A stretch of 64,000 nt of DNA, from the NCBI GenBank assembly GCA_947459425.1, contig CANHDJ010000009.1, forward strand, positions 1 through 64,000, in the 5' to 3' direction. Numbering within the stretch: position 1 is the stretch's first letter; each line of letters opens with the position of its first letter. Shown piece by piece: positions 25,583 to 34,086 of this stretch. Below the pieces are notes generated by a model, which was not told the origin of the DNA, did not search any database, and was given only the letters and a program-made list of their open reading frames with translations. This stretch comes from Ignavibacteria bacterium (GTDB lineage Bacteria > Bacteroidota > Ignavibacteria > Kapaibacteriales > UBA4661). The translations under genes and the position numbers were made by a program.

Positions 25583-26404
25583 TTAATCCTCCGGCGAAAC
25601 TAGCCCCAATGCCGCAAAAACACTATCGCGGTAGCCCACACCAATATCCAATTCTTTCCCGTTTCGCAGAACAATTTGATACGACCGTTCGGAGCGCTTT
25701 CGGATTTCTTGAATACCGGATTTGCGGACAATAGCCGAGCGGTGAATGCGTAGAAATCGCACGGGATCAAGCTGCTCGGCGAGTTCACCAAATGCAGTGC
25801 GTAGCACGTGGGTTAGTTCGCTCACGTGAAAGAGCGCATAATTCCTATCGGCTTCTATCCAATCAACATCCTCCACATCGACAAAGTATATTCTGCCCCG
25901 TGTTTTGAAGGCATACCGCACGGGATATTTCAAAGCTCGCTGCGATTGAAGTTCACGAATCTCACGAAGCAAGGATTCTTGAGAACTGTGAGCCTGCCTA
26001 GCACGAATCTGCTCCTTTACCCGCGCAAACATCGCCTGAAAACGCTCATAATCAAAGGGCTTCAAAAGATAGTCCACCGCGTGTGCCTCAAATGCCTTCA
26101 GTGCATAATGGTCAAATGCCGTAATGAAGACGACAAGCGGCATTACTGCTTCTTCATCCAATGAATCACGAATCATTCTCAGGGTCTCGAAACCGTCTAA
26201 TTCCGGCATCTGAATGTCAAGAAATATCACATCCGGCAGACGCTCGCAGACTGATTCCACCGCTTTGTAGCCGTTAGCACAGTCCGCAAGAACAAGACAT
26301 TCTTCGTCATCACCCAGAAAATGACGTATTTTCTCGCGTGCGAGGTCTTCATCATCAATAATAAGGGTTTTTATGAGGTGCTTGGTCATTGCTGGATTAG
26401 TCAT
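25583..26404 (-). CDS. LytTR family response regulator
   Basis: A 273-residue DNA-binding response regulator. The receiver domain (residues 8-125) shows the acidic pair in LIIDDED, phospho-acceptor Asp in VIFLDIQMPELDG and the Lys in LLKPF. The LytTR DNA-binding domain follows (about 165-268: RIYFVDVEDVDWIEADRNYALF, RIHRSAIV). The start at 26404 overlaps the kinase stop by 8 bp; MTKHLIKT at 26389 is an equally good start. It works with the adjacent LytS-type kinase. Target genes are unknown; the TonB receptor downstream is one possibility. Confidence 0.9.
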   Translation of the reverse strand: MTNPAMTKHLIKTLIIDDEDLAREKIRHFLGDDEECLVLADCANGYKAVESVCERLPDVIFLDIQMPELDGFETLRMIRDSLDEEAVMPLVVFITAFDHYALKAFEAHAVDYLLKPFDYERFQAMFARVKEQIRARQAHSSQESLLREIRELQSQRALKYPVRYAFKTRGRIYFVDVEDVDWIEADRNYALFHVSELTHVLRTAFGELAEQLDPVRFLRIHRSAIVRKSGIQEIRKRSERSYQIVLRNGKELDIGVGYRDSVFAALGLVSPED

Positions 26405-26415
26405 TGGTTGATTGT
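26385..26415 (-). repeat. Repeat at the kinase-regulator junction
   Basis: On the minus strand, CAATCAACCAATGA and CTAATCCAGCAATGA followed by CCAAG. These are close to the CCAATCAACGAATGA units in the RND gene at 1784-1830. They encode the last residues of the kinase and the first of the regulator. Confidence 0.6.
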
Positions 26416-27731
26416 GTTTGGAGCAAGGTTTCTTCGGGGTTTGGCGTACTCCTTCTTCTCAAAGGCAGTTCGCAATAGACCACAAAACCGCCTTCGAGGG
26501 CATTGTAGGTATCAAACCGAAAATTCGCGCCGTAAAGTTTTTGCAACCGTTCACGAGTATTCTGAAGACCAATGCTGGATTTTTTGTGAAGTTTGCCTGC
26601 GAATGCCGCTTCGGTACTCTCGTTGAAGCCCGTTTTGGTTGTAGAAGCATCATTCGAGCTAATTTCGCTTGGCTTTAAGCCGGGTCCATTGTCGCGCACG
26701 GTAATTTCGAGAATTTCCGGGGAAGCAGGAGAGCTTCGCACAGTAATATCAATGCGCCCTCCGTCAGTGCTTTGTAAAATGCCATGTTTCACTGAATTTT
26801 CTACGAGCGGCTGTAAAAGAAGGTTCGGGACTTGTGCTTCCTGCAAACTCTCTTCCACGCTAATTCCCACCTGTAGACGGCTTGGAAAGCGCATCATTTC
26901 TATATCCACGTAGCATTTGAGTAAATCCAGTTCTTGCCGAATTGTGATAAATTGCGTCGTCGGGTTATCCAGCGTCATACGCAGAAAATCTCCCAAGCGA
27001 GCAATCATGCTATCTGCACGGCGCGGATTATGATACAGCAATGCCGAAATGGAATTGAGAGCATTAAAAAGAAAATGTGGTTGGAGCTGCATTTTCAGGG
27101 CATGGAGTTGTGCTTGTGCAAGATCCGTTTCAAGCTGCGCGGCAGTGGTTTTGAGGTGCGCTGATAGAAGCTCCTCCTGCCGAAATTGCCGATAATAATT
27201 CACCATTGAAGCACTCAACAAAATGACAAAATAATGTACAAACGAGAGGAAAATGCCATTGAAATTCCGCAAATAGACGTAATACGGAAAAGTTTCCATT
27301 CGGAAGAGTATCGTCAATGTGTTTTGAATGACAAGCCCATGCAAGCAAGCAATGGTGATGGCTATGAGAAGCTGATACCAAACATTCCGCCAGTACACCC
27401 CGCTTCCTCGCTGCGTCTGCAAGATAGGCAAACGCTGCGTAACCCAGACAATACCTACGCCATAGACCGCCCACGGCAAACGCCGAAGCATCTCGAAAAT
27501 AAGGTAACGCCGCCAAACAAATTCTTCCAATGTCTGCGAACCATAGCTTTTTAGCCATTCCTGCTGCACGGGCTTGCCGATATACTCGACGTTTTGAGAA
27601 TAAAACAGCACACAAAAGATAATTGCCTCCAGAGAAAATGCACCCAAAAGCCAGAAAAACCAGTGTCGGTATTCGCCCAAAAGCGTGATTGTATCGGTAT
27701 TGGCGGTGTGCTGCTGCTGCGAAATCTGCAT
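26397..27731 (-). CDS. LytS/YehU-type sensor histidine kinase
   Basis: A 444-residue membrane kinase of the His_kinase (PF06580) type. Four N-terminal helices lie within residues 25-185, with no sensor domain of a known type. A short coiled coil leads to the phospho-acceptor motif LQPHFLFNALNSISALL (about residue 220). The N box PLVENSVKHGI and G boxes DNGPGL and SIGLQNTRERL make the ATPase domain. A Ser/Thr/Asn-rich insert sits between the two G boxes. It is the partner of the overlapping LytTR regulator. TATATTTG on its strand at 27792-27799 is a likely -7 box, 60 bp before the ATG. Confidence 0.9.
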   Translation of the reverse strand: MQISQQQHTANTDTITLLGEYRHWFFWLLGAFSLEAIIFCVLFYSQNVEYIGKPVQQEWLKSYGSQTLEEFVWRRYLIFEMLRRLPWAVYGVGIVWVTQRLPILQTQRGSGVYWRNVWYQLLIAITIACLHGLVIQNTLTILFRMETFPYYVYLRNFNGIFLSFVHYFVILLSASMVNYYRQFRQEELLSAHLKTTAAQLETDLAQAQLHALKMQLQPHFLFNALNSISALLYHNPRRADSMIARLGDFLRMTLDNPTTQFITIRQELDLLKCYVDIEMMRFPSRLQVGISVEESLQEAQVPNLLLQPLVENSVKHGILQSTDGGRIDITVRSSPASPEILEITVRDNGPGLKPSEISSNDASTTKTGFNESTEAAFAGKLHKKSSIGLQNTRERLQKLYGANFRFDTYNALEGGFVVYCELPLRRRSTPNPEETLLQTQSTND

Positions 27732-27791
27732 GAGATAATGTGCAAAAAAATGAAGAGCATCGGCGGGGTGCCGATGACAACGACTGCATCA

Positions 27792-27799
27792 CAAATATA
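27792..27799 (-). promoter_or_regulatory. Candidate -7 box of the two-component operon
   Basis: TATATTTG on the minus strand, 60 bp before the kinase ATG. No TTTG is found at the expected upstream distance. Confidence 0.4.
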
Positions 27800-27914
27800 T
27801 GACAGAAAATCAGCATTGAGGCATAGTGTAGAGACTTTTTGTCCCAAATACTGCACCATCTATCCCATTGGTATTGTCTGTGGAAGCGACGTATTGTAAT
27901 TTTGCTTGTGTTAA

Positions 27915-28002
27915 AAACAGGGAGCAGCCCCCATTGTGTGCTTGGTGTGCAATCACCAAGTAATCTTCAGGCACCAAGCGCACAACGCTCCTTGTTTCGG
28001 CT
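27915..28002. repeat. Imperfect long inverted repeat upstream of doxX
   Basis: Inner arms TTGTGTGCTTGGTG (27934-27947) and CACCAAGCGCACAA (27972-27985) match at 13 of 14 positions. Outer segments AACAGGGAGC and GCTCCTTGTTT extend the pairing after an asymmetric bulge. It lies in the 324-bp gap between divergent genes, 54-141 bp before doxX. No flanking duplication was seen. Confidence 0.6.
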
Positions 28003-28055
28003 GCAAGCCTCATCAAACCTTATTTCTACAACCACTTTGTAATGAAGATAAAACC

Positions 28056-28427
28056 ATGACAGGGCTAATTGTACTTCGCCTCACGCTTGCTCTTATCATG
28101 TTTACACACGCCGTCCACCGCATAAAGACTGGTACGGTTGGCGATTTAGGAGAATTTCTCAATATGAGTATTTTTTCTCCGATTGGTGTGCCAGTTGCTT
28201 GGAGCCTCACGATTTATGAGCTTTTGGGATCACTCCTGCTTGCGGTGGGGTGGTTGGTTCGTCCGCTTAGTGTTGGGTTTATTGCTATGCTGATTGTGGG
28301 AATTGCGATGGTGCATTTCCCGAATTGGTTTGTGGTGGGGGCGGGAAAAAACGGTATGGAATATAGCGTTGCCCTGATTGCAGGGTTTCTCGCAGTGGCA
28401 TTTCCCAATAGTTCAAGCAAGAAATAA
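28056..28427 (+). CDS. DoxX family membrane protein
   Basis: A 123-residue membrane protein with four predicted helices and the DoxX-family look: R-L-x-L-A-x-I-M-F-x-H-A-x-H near the start, a GLF-like loop (SIFSPIGVP), YELLGSLLLAVGW and a closing PNWFVVGAGKNGMEYSVALI. Members occur with thiosulfate:quinone oxidoreductase or in redox stress; the exact role is unknown. An upstream in-frame codon at 27936 would add 40 residues with no membrane character and is rejected. It is convergent with clpX. Confidence 0.82.
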   Translation: MTGLIVLRLTLALIMFTHAVHRIKTGTVGDLGEFLNMSIFSPIGVPVAWSLTIYELLGSLLLAVGWLVRPLSVGFIAMLIVGIAMVHFPNWFVVGAGKNGMEYSVALIAGFLAVAFPNSSSKK

Positions 28428-28466
28428 TATCGCCTGTTTCAACCTTCTTCTTAACGGTAACGAAGG

Positions 28467-29750
28467 TTAGAAGGCAACCTTTCTCAAAGGCTCGTCCAAC
28501 GCAAAAAGATATTCCGGTTCGGCAGTCTGTTCGATGACGGCGCGAGTAATGATGCACTTGCGGACGTTTTTCATATCGGGAATTTTGTACATAATCGGAA
28601 GCATTGCTTCTTCCATGATGCTGCGTAAGCCGCGAGCGCCTGTTTTGCGCTTTTGTGCCTTATCCACGACTACCTGAAGCGCTTCCGAGCGAAACTCCAA
28701 CTCAATTCCTTCCATCAAAAACAGTTTTTGATATTGCTTAACCAAGGCATTTTTGGGTGCAATGAGAATATCCATCATTGCTTCGTCAGAAAGAGGTTCC
28801 AAGGCGGTAATAATGGGCAAACGACCAATAAATTCCGGTATAAAGCCGTAAGCCAGCAAATCCTCCGGCTCAACGTGCGGAAAGAGCGCCACATCTGCTT
28901 CGACGTGTTCTCCTTGTTCTGCCGAGAAGCCCAGTGTTGATGTGCGCATCCGCCGAGCAATAATTTTTTCCAGTCCATCAAAAGCACCACCGCAGATAAA
29001 CAGGATATTTTTGGTGTTAATATTGACCAAGGGCTGTTCTGGGTGCTTACGTCCGCCGCGTGGAGGTACTCCGGCAATCGTGCCTTCGAGCATCTTTAAC
29101 AAGCCCTGCTGAACGCCTTCGCCCGAAACATCGCGTGTGATATTGGGGGAGTCACTTTTCCGGCAGATTTTGTCAATTTCATCAATATAGACAATACCGC
29201 GCTCTGCTTTATCAGCATCAAAATCGGAATTTTGGAGCAGATGCGATAAAACACTCTCTACGTCGTCGCCCACATAACCCGCTTCGGTGAGCGTAGTTGC
29301 GTCGGCAATGGTAATCGGTACGTCCAGAATCCGCGCCAGAGTTTGCGCCAAAAGCGTTTTGCCTGTTCCTGTGGGACCGAGCAGCAGGATATTACTTTTC
29401 TCAATCTCCACTTCCTCCAAATGCCCAACGAGCGATTCCGACTGAATGCGCTTGTAATGGTTGTACACTGCTACCGACATAGACTGTTTTGCGTCGTCTT
29501 GCCCAATAACGTGCTGGTCAAGCGCTCGCTTGAGTTCCGATGGTTTCAAGAGTTTGAAATCTTGGAATTTTGCGCGTTGTTGCTGCGTGTAGGGGCTGGC
29601 ATTTTTGCGAAGGATCTCGACAGAATTTTGGATGCAGATGTCGCAAATGTACACGCCCGCACCGGAAATCATGCTCGTCACTTCGGCTGAGGAGCGCCCG
29701 CAAAAAGAGCAGTGAATATCGTCGTGTTGGAGGTAGTGATTTTTTGCCAT
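28467..29750 (-). CDS. clpX: ATP-dependent Clp protease ATP-binding subunit ClpX
   Basis: A 427-residue AAA+ unfoldase that feeds substrates to ClpP. The N-terminal zinc-binding domain has C14, C17, C36 and C39. Walker A GPTGTGKT is at 125-132, the pore loop GYVG at 158-161 and Walker B IVYIDEID at 186-193. The RPIGF-like loop that docks on ClpP appears as TLGFS. It is full length with all key residues. It lies downstream of clpP and tig on the same strand (order tig-clpP-clpX), but a terminator between clpP and clpX suggests partly separate expression. The ATG at 29750 is chosen because the frame upstream lacks similarity to ClpX. Confidence 0.97.
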   Translation of the reverse strand: MAKNHYLQHDDIHCSFCGRSSAEVTSMISGAGVYICDICIQNSVEILRKNASPYTQQQRAKFQDFKLLKPSELKRALDQHVIGQDDAKQSMSVAVYNHYKRIQSESLVGHLEEVEIEKSNILLLGPTGTGKTLLAQTLARILDVPITIADATTLTEAGYVGDDVESVLSHLLQNSDFDADKAERGIVYIDEIDKICRKSDSPNITRDVSGEGVQQGLLKMLEGTIAGVPPRGGRKHPEQPLVNINTKNILFICGGAFDGLEKIIARRMRTSTLGFSAEQGEHVEADVALFPHVEPEDLLAYGFIPEFIGRLPIITALEPLSDEAMMDILIAPKNALVKQYQKLFLMEGIELEFRSEALQVVVDKAQKRKTGARGLRSIMEEAMLPIMYKIPDMKNVRKCIITRAVIEQTAEPEYLFALDEPLRKVAF

Positions 29751-29835
29751 AATAATTGACGAATCGTTAATCTGTGTTCCCACACATTTTAGAGGGACGC
29801 ATAAAAAGTAAAAAATCAGCGGAAAAATGAACAAA

Positions 29836-29871
29836 ACCCGCGAAGATATTTTATGGATGCACTTCGCGGGT
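29836..29871 (-). terminator. Intrinsic terminator after clpP
   Basis: On the minus strand, ACCCGCGAAG, a 16-base loop, CTTCGCGGGT, then TTTGTT. The perfect 10-bp stem lies in the clpP-clpX gap. Confidence 0.8.
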
Positions 29872-29917
29872 CTGATATTCGCTTGTTGCGGGGATATACT
29901 CCGCAGAAATCGTGCCT

Positions 29918-30580
29918 TTATGCTGTTGGCGTAGGCTCGGTGCTGCGCTCCATGATTTTATCAATCATGCCGTAATCCAAAGCCTCTTTTGAACTCATCC
30001 ATTTGTCGCGGTCGGCATCGGCTTTAATCTGCTCCATGGTCTTGTCGGTGTGATTGCCGATGATAGCATAGAGTTGGTCGCGCATCCGCACCATTTCTTT
30101 GGTGTAGATTTCGATATCCGAAAGCGTTCCTTGCGAACCACCGCTTGGCTGGTGCATCATTATGCGCGAGTGTGGAAGCGCATAGCGCTTACCTTTTGCA
30201 CCGGCGCACAAGAGAACTTGCGCCATCGAAGCCGCCATACCAACGCAGATTGTCGAAACATCAGGGCGAATAAACTGCATGGTATCGTAAATCGCCAAAC
30301 CGGAAGTTACGCTGCCACCCGGGGAATTGATGTAGAGCATAATGTCTTTGGATGGGTCTTCACTTGCCAAAAAGAGCAATTGCGCCACAATCAAGCCCGA
30401 TATGGTGTCGTCAATCGGCGTATTCAAAAGGATGATTCTGTCCTTCATCAAACGCGAGAAAATGTCGTAAGAACGCTCTCCACGCGAGGTCTGCTCGACC
30501 ACAATCGGTACTAGTTGGTTTTGCATCGGTGCGTTGATTGCCGATGGCAATACTACGTCATCAAACATCGTCGAAATCAT
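29918..30580 (-). CDS. clpP: ATP-dependent Clp protease proteolytic subunit ClpP
   Basis: A 220-residue serine protease that forms the tetradecameric chamber of ClpXP. The catalytic triad is S118 (GMAASMAQ), H143 (MMHQPSGG) and D192 (DRDKW). The oxyanion motif SPGGSV is at 86-91. The start at 30580 (MISTMFDD) has an AAGGAT ribosome site about 7 bases upstream; MFDDVVLP, 12 bases later, is the alternative. The N-terminal extension before the axial loop is some 20 residues longer than in E. coli, probably a propeptide. A MITE-like element lies between this gene and tig upstream. Confidence 0.97.
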   Translation of the reverse strand: MISTMFDDVVLPSAINAPMQNQLVPIVVEQTSRGERSYDIFSRLMKDRIILLNTPIDDTISGLIVAQLLFLASEDPSKDIMLYINSPGGSVTSGLAIYDTMQFIRPDVSTICVGMAASMAQVLLCAGAKGKRYALPHSRIMMHQPSGGSQGTLSDIEIYTKEMVRMRDQLYAIIGNHTDKTMEQIKADADRDKWMSSKEALDYGMIDKIMERSTEPTPTA

Positions 30581-30736
30581 AATCGTAATCCTTAAAAATG
30601 AAGAAAACGTATCGTGAGTATTACGAACATACAAATCTGTGTCGCAACACACAAGAGACTTTTTCTTCTATTGTCGCTTTTGTTGGCAAATTATTGGAAA
30701 TGCCGTGTCAGATTGTCTTTCAAGCGTGTTTTTATG

Positions 30737-30895
30737 TTCACTACCGTACATATTTTTCGTTTGTTTTTGACCGCAGAGGCGCGGAGTGAAGCCATTTTTA
30801 TTAAAGCATCCAAATTTGTATTGGGAAAATTTTATCGTTTCTTCTCTGCGCCTCCGCGCCTCTGCGGTCATCAAAAAAATGTGTACGGTAGTGAA
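30737..30895. mobile_element. 159-bp MITE-like inverted-repeat element
   Basis: Its ends are inverted: both begin TTCACTACCGTACA, then T or C, then ATTTTT. Further in, both carry GACCGCAGAGGCGCGGAG. Arms are 30737-30786 and 30852-30895 around a 65-bp AT-rich centre. It is flanked exactly by the 8-bp direct repeat TTTTTATG at 30729-30736 and 30896-30903, a probable target-site duplication. It encodes no protein. The right duplication overlaps the tig stop codon. The stem could also form a hairpin that ends tig transcription. Confidence 0.8.
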
Positions 30896-30898
30896 TTT

Positions 30899-32209
30899 TT
30901 ATGCCAACTCTTCGACTGCTTCTGCGGCTTTGGGGTCGAAATCTTTTTCGGTAATAATTGCGTAACCACGTAGAACTTCCATCACTTTTTCGTGCATGAG
31001 TCGTCCTTGAAGATTTTCATCGGCGGCGATTGCCGAGCGCAAATACTCGAAATTTGCTTCGCCCATATTCAACGATGCCGCTAACTCTTCGACGTGGTTA
31101 TCAATATCCGCGTCCGTCACCTCAATCTTTTCCTCTTCAATAATCCGTTCACGAAGAATCATCCATTTTGCCGTGTTACGCGCAACAGGTGTACGGGCTT
31201 CAGCATAGCGACGCACGTCGAAGTTTTTCGGCAATTTTTTATCAGGAAGCTGCTCGACCTCGTCTTGCAACATCGAAGCCACAACTTGGCTTACAAGGCT
31301 TTGTGGTGGCTCAAAATCATGGGCATTCAGGATTTTTTGGACAATTTGGTCATTGAGCAAGGTGTCAATAGAGCGGTCACGAGCAATGCGAATCTGCTTT
31401 TCAAAGTCTTGGCGTAATTCCTCCGTCGAAGTAATTTGACCACCCGTCAAGGTTTCGACAAATTCATTCGTAAACTCCGGCACTACCACGCGCTTAATTT
31501 CCTGTACAGATGCTTGCATCGGTGTTCCAAGTCCGCCGCCATTTTCTTGATTTGCCGGAACAGCATAACGGAAGGTGTCGCCAACTTTCAAATTCAAAAG
31601 CGATGTTTTCAATTCTGAGCCGACAGGTTCATTTTTCAGGAAGACGCGAATTTCTTCGGACTTTGCACCGATAAGCGTCATGCCCGTTGCGGCATCAATC
31701 GGATTCAGGCGAACCGTTACAAAGTACATTTCGTCGGTAATCTGCTCTGCCTCTTCAAGTTGAGCCTGCTTCAGTTGAATATTTTCAACTTCGCGGTCAA
31801 TATCTTCATCGGTAACGGGATAGACCAATTTTTCGATTTCGAGACCGCGATAGTTTTGCAACTCAAATTCCGGCAATACTTCATAAACAATCGTAAAACC
31901 TAAGCTGCCGTCGGCATTACGCTGCACGTCGCGCAACTGAGGCTGCCCAACGGGGTGCAGATCATTCTCCTCCACAGCCGATTGAAACATTGCACTCGCA
32001 ATATCCTCTGCTGCATTGGCTTCGATAGCTTTGCCATAGTTTTTCTTGATGAGATGAATCGGCACTTTGCCCTTGCGAAAGCCTTGCATCTGAATTTCAG
32101 GCTGTGCTTCGCGGTATGCCTTTTCGTAATGGGGTTCGAGTTCTGCTGCTGACATCGTGATTTTAAGTTCACGTTTGCAGCCGTCGAGTGTGAGAATTTG
32201 CGTTTCCAA
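30899..32209 (-). CDS. tig: Trigger factor
   Basis: A 436-residue ribosome-associated chaperone. The N-terminal ribosome-binding domain (1-110) holds the signature GFRKGKVP at 43-50. The middle (about 150-245) aligns to the FKBP-type prolyl isomerase domain but is weakly conserved and may be inactive, as in other Bacteroidota. The C-terminal helical arm domain fills the rest. It is the first gene of the tig-clpP-clpX series. The stop codon lies within the target duplication of a MITE-like element, so the last codons could have been altered by the insertion; the protein end (EAVEELA) looks normal. Confidence 0.95.
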   Translation of the reverse strand: METQILTLDGCKRELKITMSAAELEPHYEKAYREAQPEIQMQGFRKGKVPIHLIKKNYGKAIEANAAEDIASAMFQSAVEENDLHPVGQPQLRDVQRNADGSLGFTIVYEVLPEFELQNYRGLEIEKLVYPVTDEDIDREVENIQLKQAQLEEAEQITDEMYFVTVRLNPIDAATGMTLIGAKSEEIRVFLKNEPVGSELKTSLLNLKVGDTFRYAVPANQENGGGLGTPMQASVQEIKRVVVPEFTNEFVETLTGGQITSTEELRQDFEKQIRIARDRSIDTLLNDQIVQKILNAHDFEPPQSLVSQVVASMLQDEVEQLPDKKLPKNFDVRRYAEARTPVARNTAKWMILRERIIEEEKIEVTDADIDNHVEELAASLNMGEANFEYLRSAIAADENLQGRLMHEKVMEVLRGYAIITEKDFDPKAAEAVEELA

Positions 32210-32311
32210 GTCGGTAGGGAATGAGACGTAAAAGAATGGGTGAATTGCGTGTGAGCGGCTATCAAGGCGCTTTCTGGCAAAATGATTGCCAAAAAATTGA
32301 AAGAAATAAAG

Positions 32312-32393
32312 TGCGGGCGAGGAGACTTGAACTCCTACGGGTTACCCCACCAGATCCTAAGTCTGGCGCGTCTGCCAATTTCGCCACGCCCGC
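32312..32393 (-). tRNA. tRNA-Leu (anticodon UAG)
   Basis: An 82-nt cloverleaf on the minus strand. Acceptor stem GCGGGCG/CGCCCGC with discriminator A, D-loop with TTGG, anticodon stem CCAGA/TCTGG around loop CTTAGGA (anticodon TAG), variable arm GGGGTAACCCGT, and T-arm AGGAG-TTCAAGT-CTCCT. The CCA end is not encoded. Confidence 0.95.
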
Positions 32394-32746
32394 AATATGC
32401 CGTATTTTGTGCAACAATTATTCGTAAATTTTCTGCACGAAAAAGACGACAAATATACGGATTCTTTTGGGGAATCGGAAACATTTCTTTGGAAGAAACA
32501 TGGATATTCCCTGAAACAACGAGAAAATCAAGAAGCAATGTGAAAAAATTTCTTTGCTGGCAAGTATTGGTACAAGCACTTCCCTACCACAATTATTTCA
32601 CCATATCGAACTGCCCCAATTGCCAATTTGGATTACTTTTTCCCACAAAATTTTCACAAGAAAAATGTATCTTACGTGCCGTCAAGTATCCTTAGCATAA
32701 AAATTTTATTATTATTACTCTTCAAACTGTTTTTTCGGAGAACATT
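32394..32746. other. Divergent region between tRNA-Leu and nuoF
   Basis: AT-rich and without a gene. TATATTTG on the minus strand (32450-32457) fits a -7 box 57 bp before the tRNA. For nuoF, the ribosome site TCGGAG lies about 9 bases before the ATG; I see no clear promoter boxes on that strand. Confidence 0.45.
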
Positions 32747-34084
32747 ATGTCCATGTACACCGCACCACATCTGATTTTGCCGAAAATTCCCAATCTCCAT
32801 CAGATTGACACCTACACCGCCAATGGCGGCTATGAGCAGATACGCAAGGCGCTCAAACTCACGCAAGACGATGTTATCAACGAAGTCAAAAAATCGGGCT
32901 TGCGCGGACGGGGCGGCGCGGGCTTCGCAACGGGCTTAAAATGGAGCTTTATGCCCAAAGGCGATATGGTAAAATACCTCGCGGTGAACGGCGATGAATC
33001 CGAACCAGCTTCCTTCAAAGACCGCCAAATTTTTGAGCATAACCCACACCAACTCATTGAAGGCATCTTGATTGGCGGCTACGCGATGGGTGTAACAGCA
33101 GCGTACATCTACATTCGCGGCGAATATCACAAGTGGGTTCGCTTGATGGAAAAAGCCCTTGAGGATGCTTATGCAAAGGGTTTTGTCGGCGAAAAGATGA
33201 AACAAACCTTTGGTACGGATTTCAAAATGGACATCTACGTCCACAAGGGCGCAGGGGCGTACATCTGCGGCGAAGAAACAGCGCTGATGAGTTCGCTGGA
33301 AGGCGACCGCGCTTATCCCCGCGTAAAACCGCCTTTCCCGGCGCAAAAAGGTTTGTGGGCAAAGCCAACGACCGTGAATAACGTCGAAACGATGGCACAC
33401 GCGCCCGCTATTTTTGCGCTTGGCGCGGAAGCATACAGCAAAATCGGCGCTTCGGGACACACCGGAACAATTCTCTACGGCGTAAGCGGACACGTCAATA
33501 AGCCGGGCGTGTACGAAGCAGAATCGGGAACACTTTTGACGGATTTAATTTATGGAAACCAGTATGCAAGCGGTGTTCTGGGCGGAAAGAAAATCAAAGC
33601 CGTGATTCCGGGCGGATCTTCGATGCCTGTTTTGCGGGGCGACGAGATTGAAGGCGTGAAAATGGAAGAGGAGTATTTGAAGAAAATCGGAACGCACATC
33701 GGCACGGGCGGCATCGTTGTTATGGACGAAGACACCGATCTTGTGAAAGTAACGCTTCGCATAGCGCACTTCTATCACCACGAGTCTTGCGGGCAGTGTA
33801 CGCCTTGCCGCGAGGGTTGCGGTTGGATGGAAAAAATGCTCAAGCGCATCAGCAAAGGCGAGGCAACGTCGCAAGATTTGGATACGCTCCTCAGCGTCGC
33901 ATCGAACATCGAAGGTAACACGATTTGCGCTCTCGGCGACGCTGCGGCTTGGCCCGTCAAAGCATTCATTACCAAATTCCGCGACGAATTTGAAGCCCGC
34001 GTCAAGGCTTCGCGTAGCTTTGTACCGCTCAATGTCGTTCACGGCGTACGGCATCGTGCGGAGAAATTTGAGGTTGTGGGGTAA
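32747..34084 (+). CDS. nuoF: NADH-quinone oxidoreductase subunit F (NuoF)
   Basis: A 445-residue flavoprotein subunit of complex I or a related NADH dehydrogenase module, which takes electrons from NADH to FMN. The NADH/FMN-binding motif GRGGAGFATG is at 54-63 and GAGAYICGEETAL at 168-180. The N3 4Fe-4S cluster ligands are C348, C351, C354 (CGQCTPC) and C394 (NTICALG). It lacks the N-terminal thioredoxin-like 2Fe-2S domain of HoxF or HydB, so it is NuoF-like. No other nuo gene is in the window; the next genes are unrelated, so the other subunits must be encoded elsewhere. Confidence 0.93.
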   Translation: MSMYTAPHLILPKIPNLHQIDTYTANGGYEQIRKALKLTQDDVINEVKKSGLRGRGGAGFATGLKWSFMPKGDMVKYLAVNGDESEPASFKDRQIFEHNPHQLIEGILIGGYAMGVTAAYIYIRGEYHKWVRLMEKALEDAYAKGFVGEKMKQTFGTDFKMDIYVHKGAGAYICGEETALMSSLEGDRAYPRVKPPFPAQKGLWAKPTTVNNVETMAHAPAIFALGAEAYSKIGASGHTGTILYGVSGHVNKPGVYEAESGTLLTDLIYGNQYASGVLGGKKIKAVIPGGSSMPVLRGDEIEGVKMEEEYLKKIGTHIGTGGIVVMDEDTDLVKVTLRIAHFYHHESCGQCTPCREGCGWMEKMLKRISKGEATSQDLDTLLSVASNIEGNTICALGDAAAWPVKAFITKFRDEFEARVKASRSFVPLNVVHGVRHRAEKFEVVG

Positions 34085-34086
34085 AT

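Noticed and set aside
28441-28468. AACCTTC/GAAGGTT hairpin between doxX and clpX
   Set aside because: The 7-bp stem overlaps the clpX stop and has no T-run; too weak to list as a terminator.
30881-30895. The GTACGGTAGTGAA end of the inverted repeat read as part of a simple tig terminator
   Set aside because: A plain terminator would not explain the exact 8-bp direct repeats at both borders, so a transposable element fits better; it may still end transcription.
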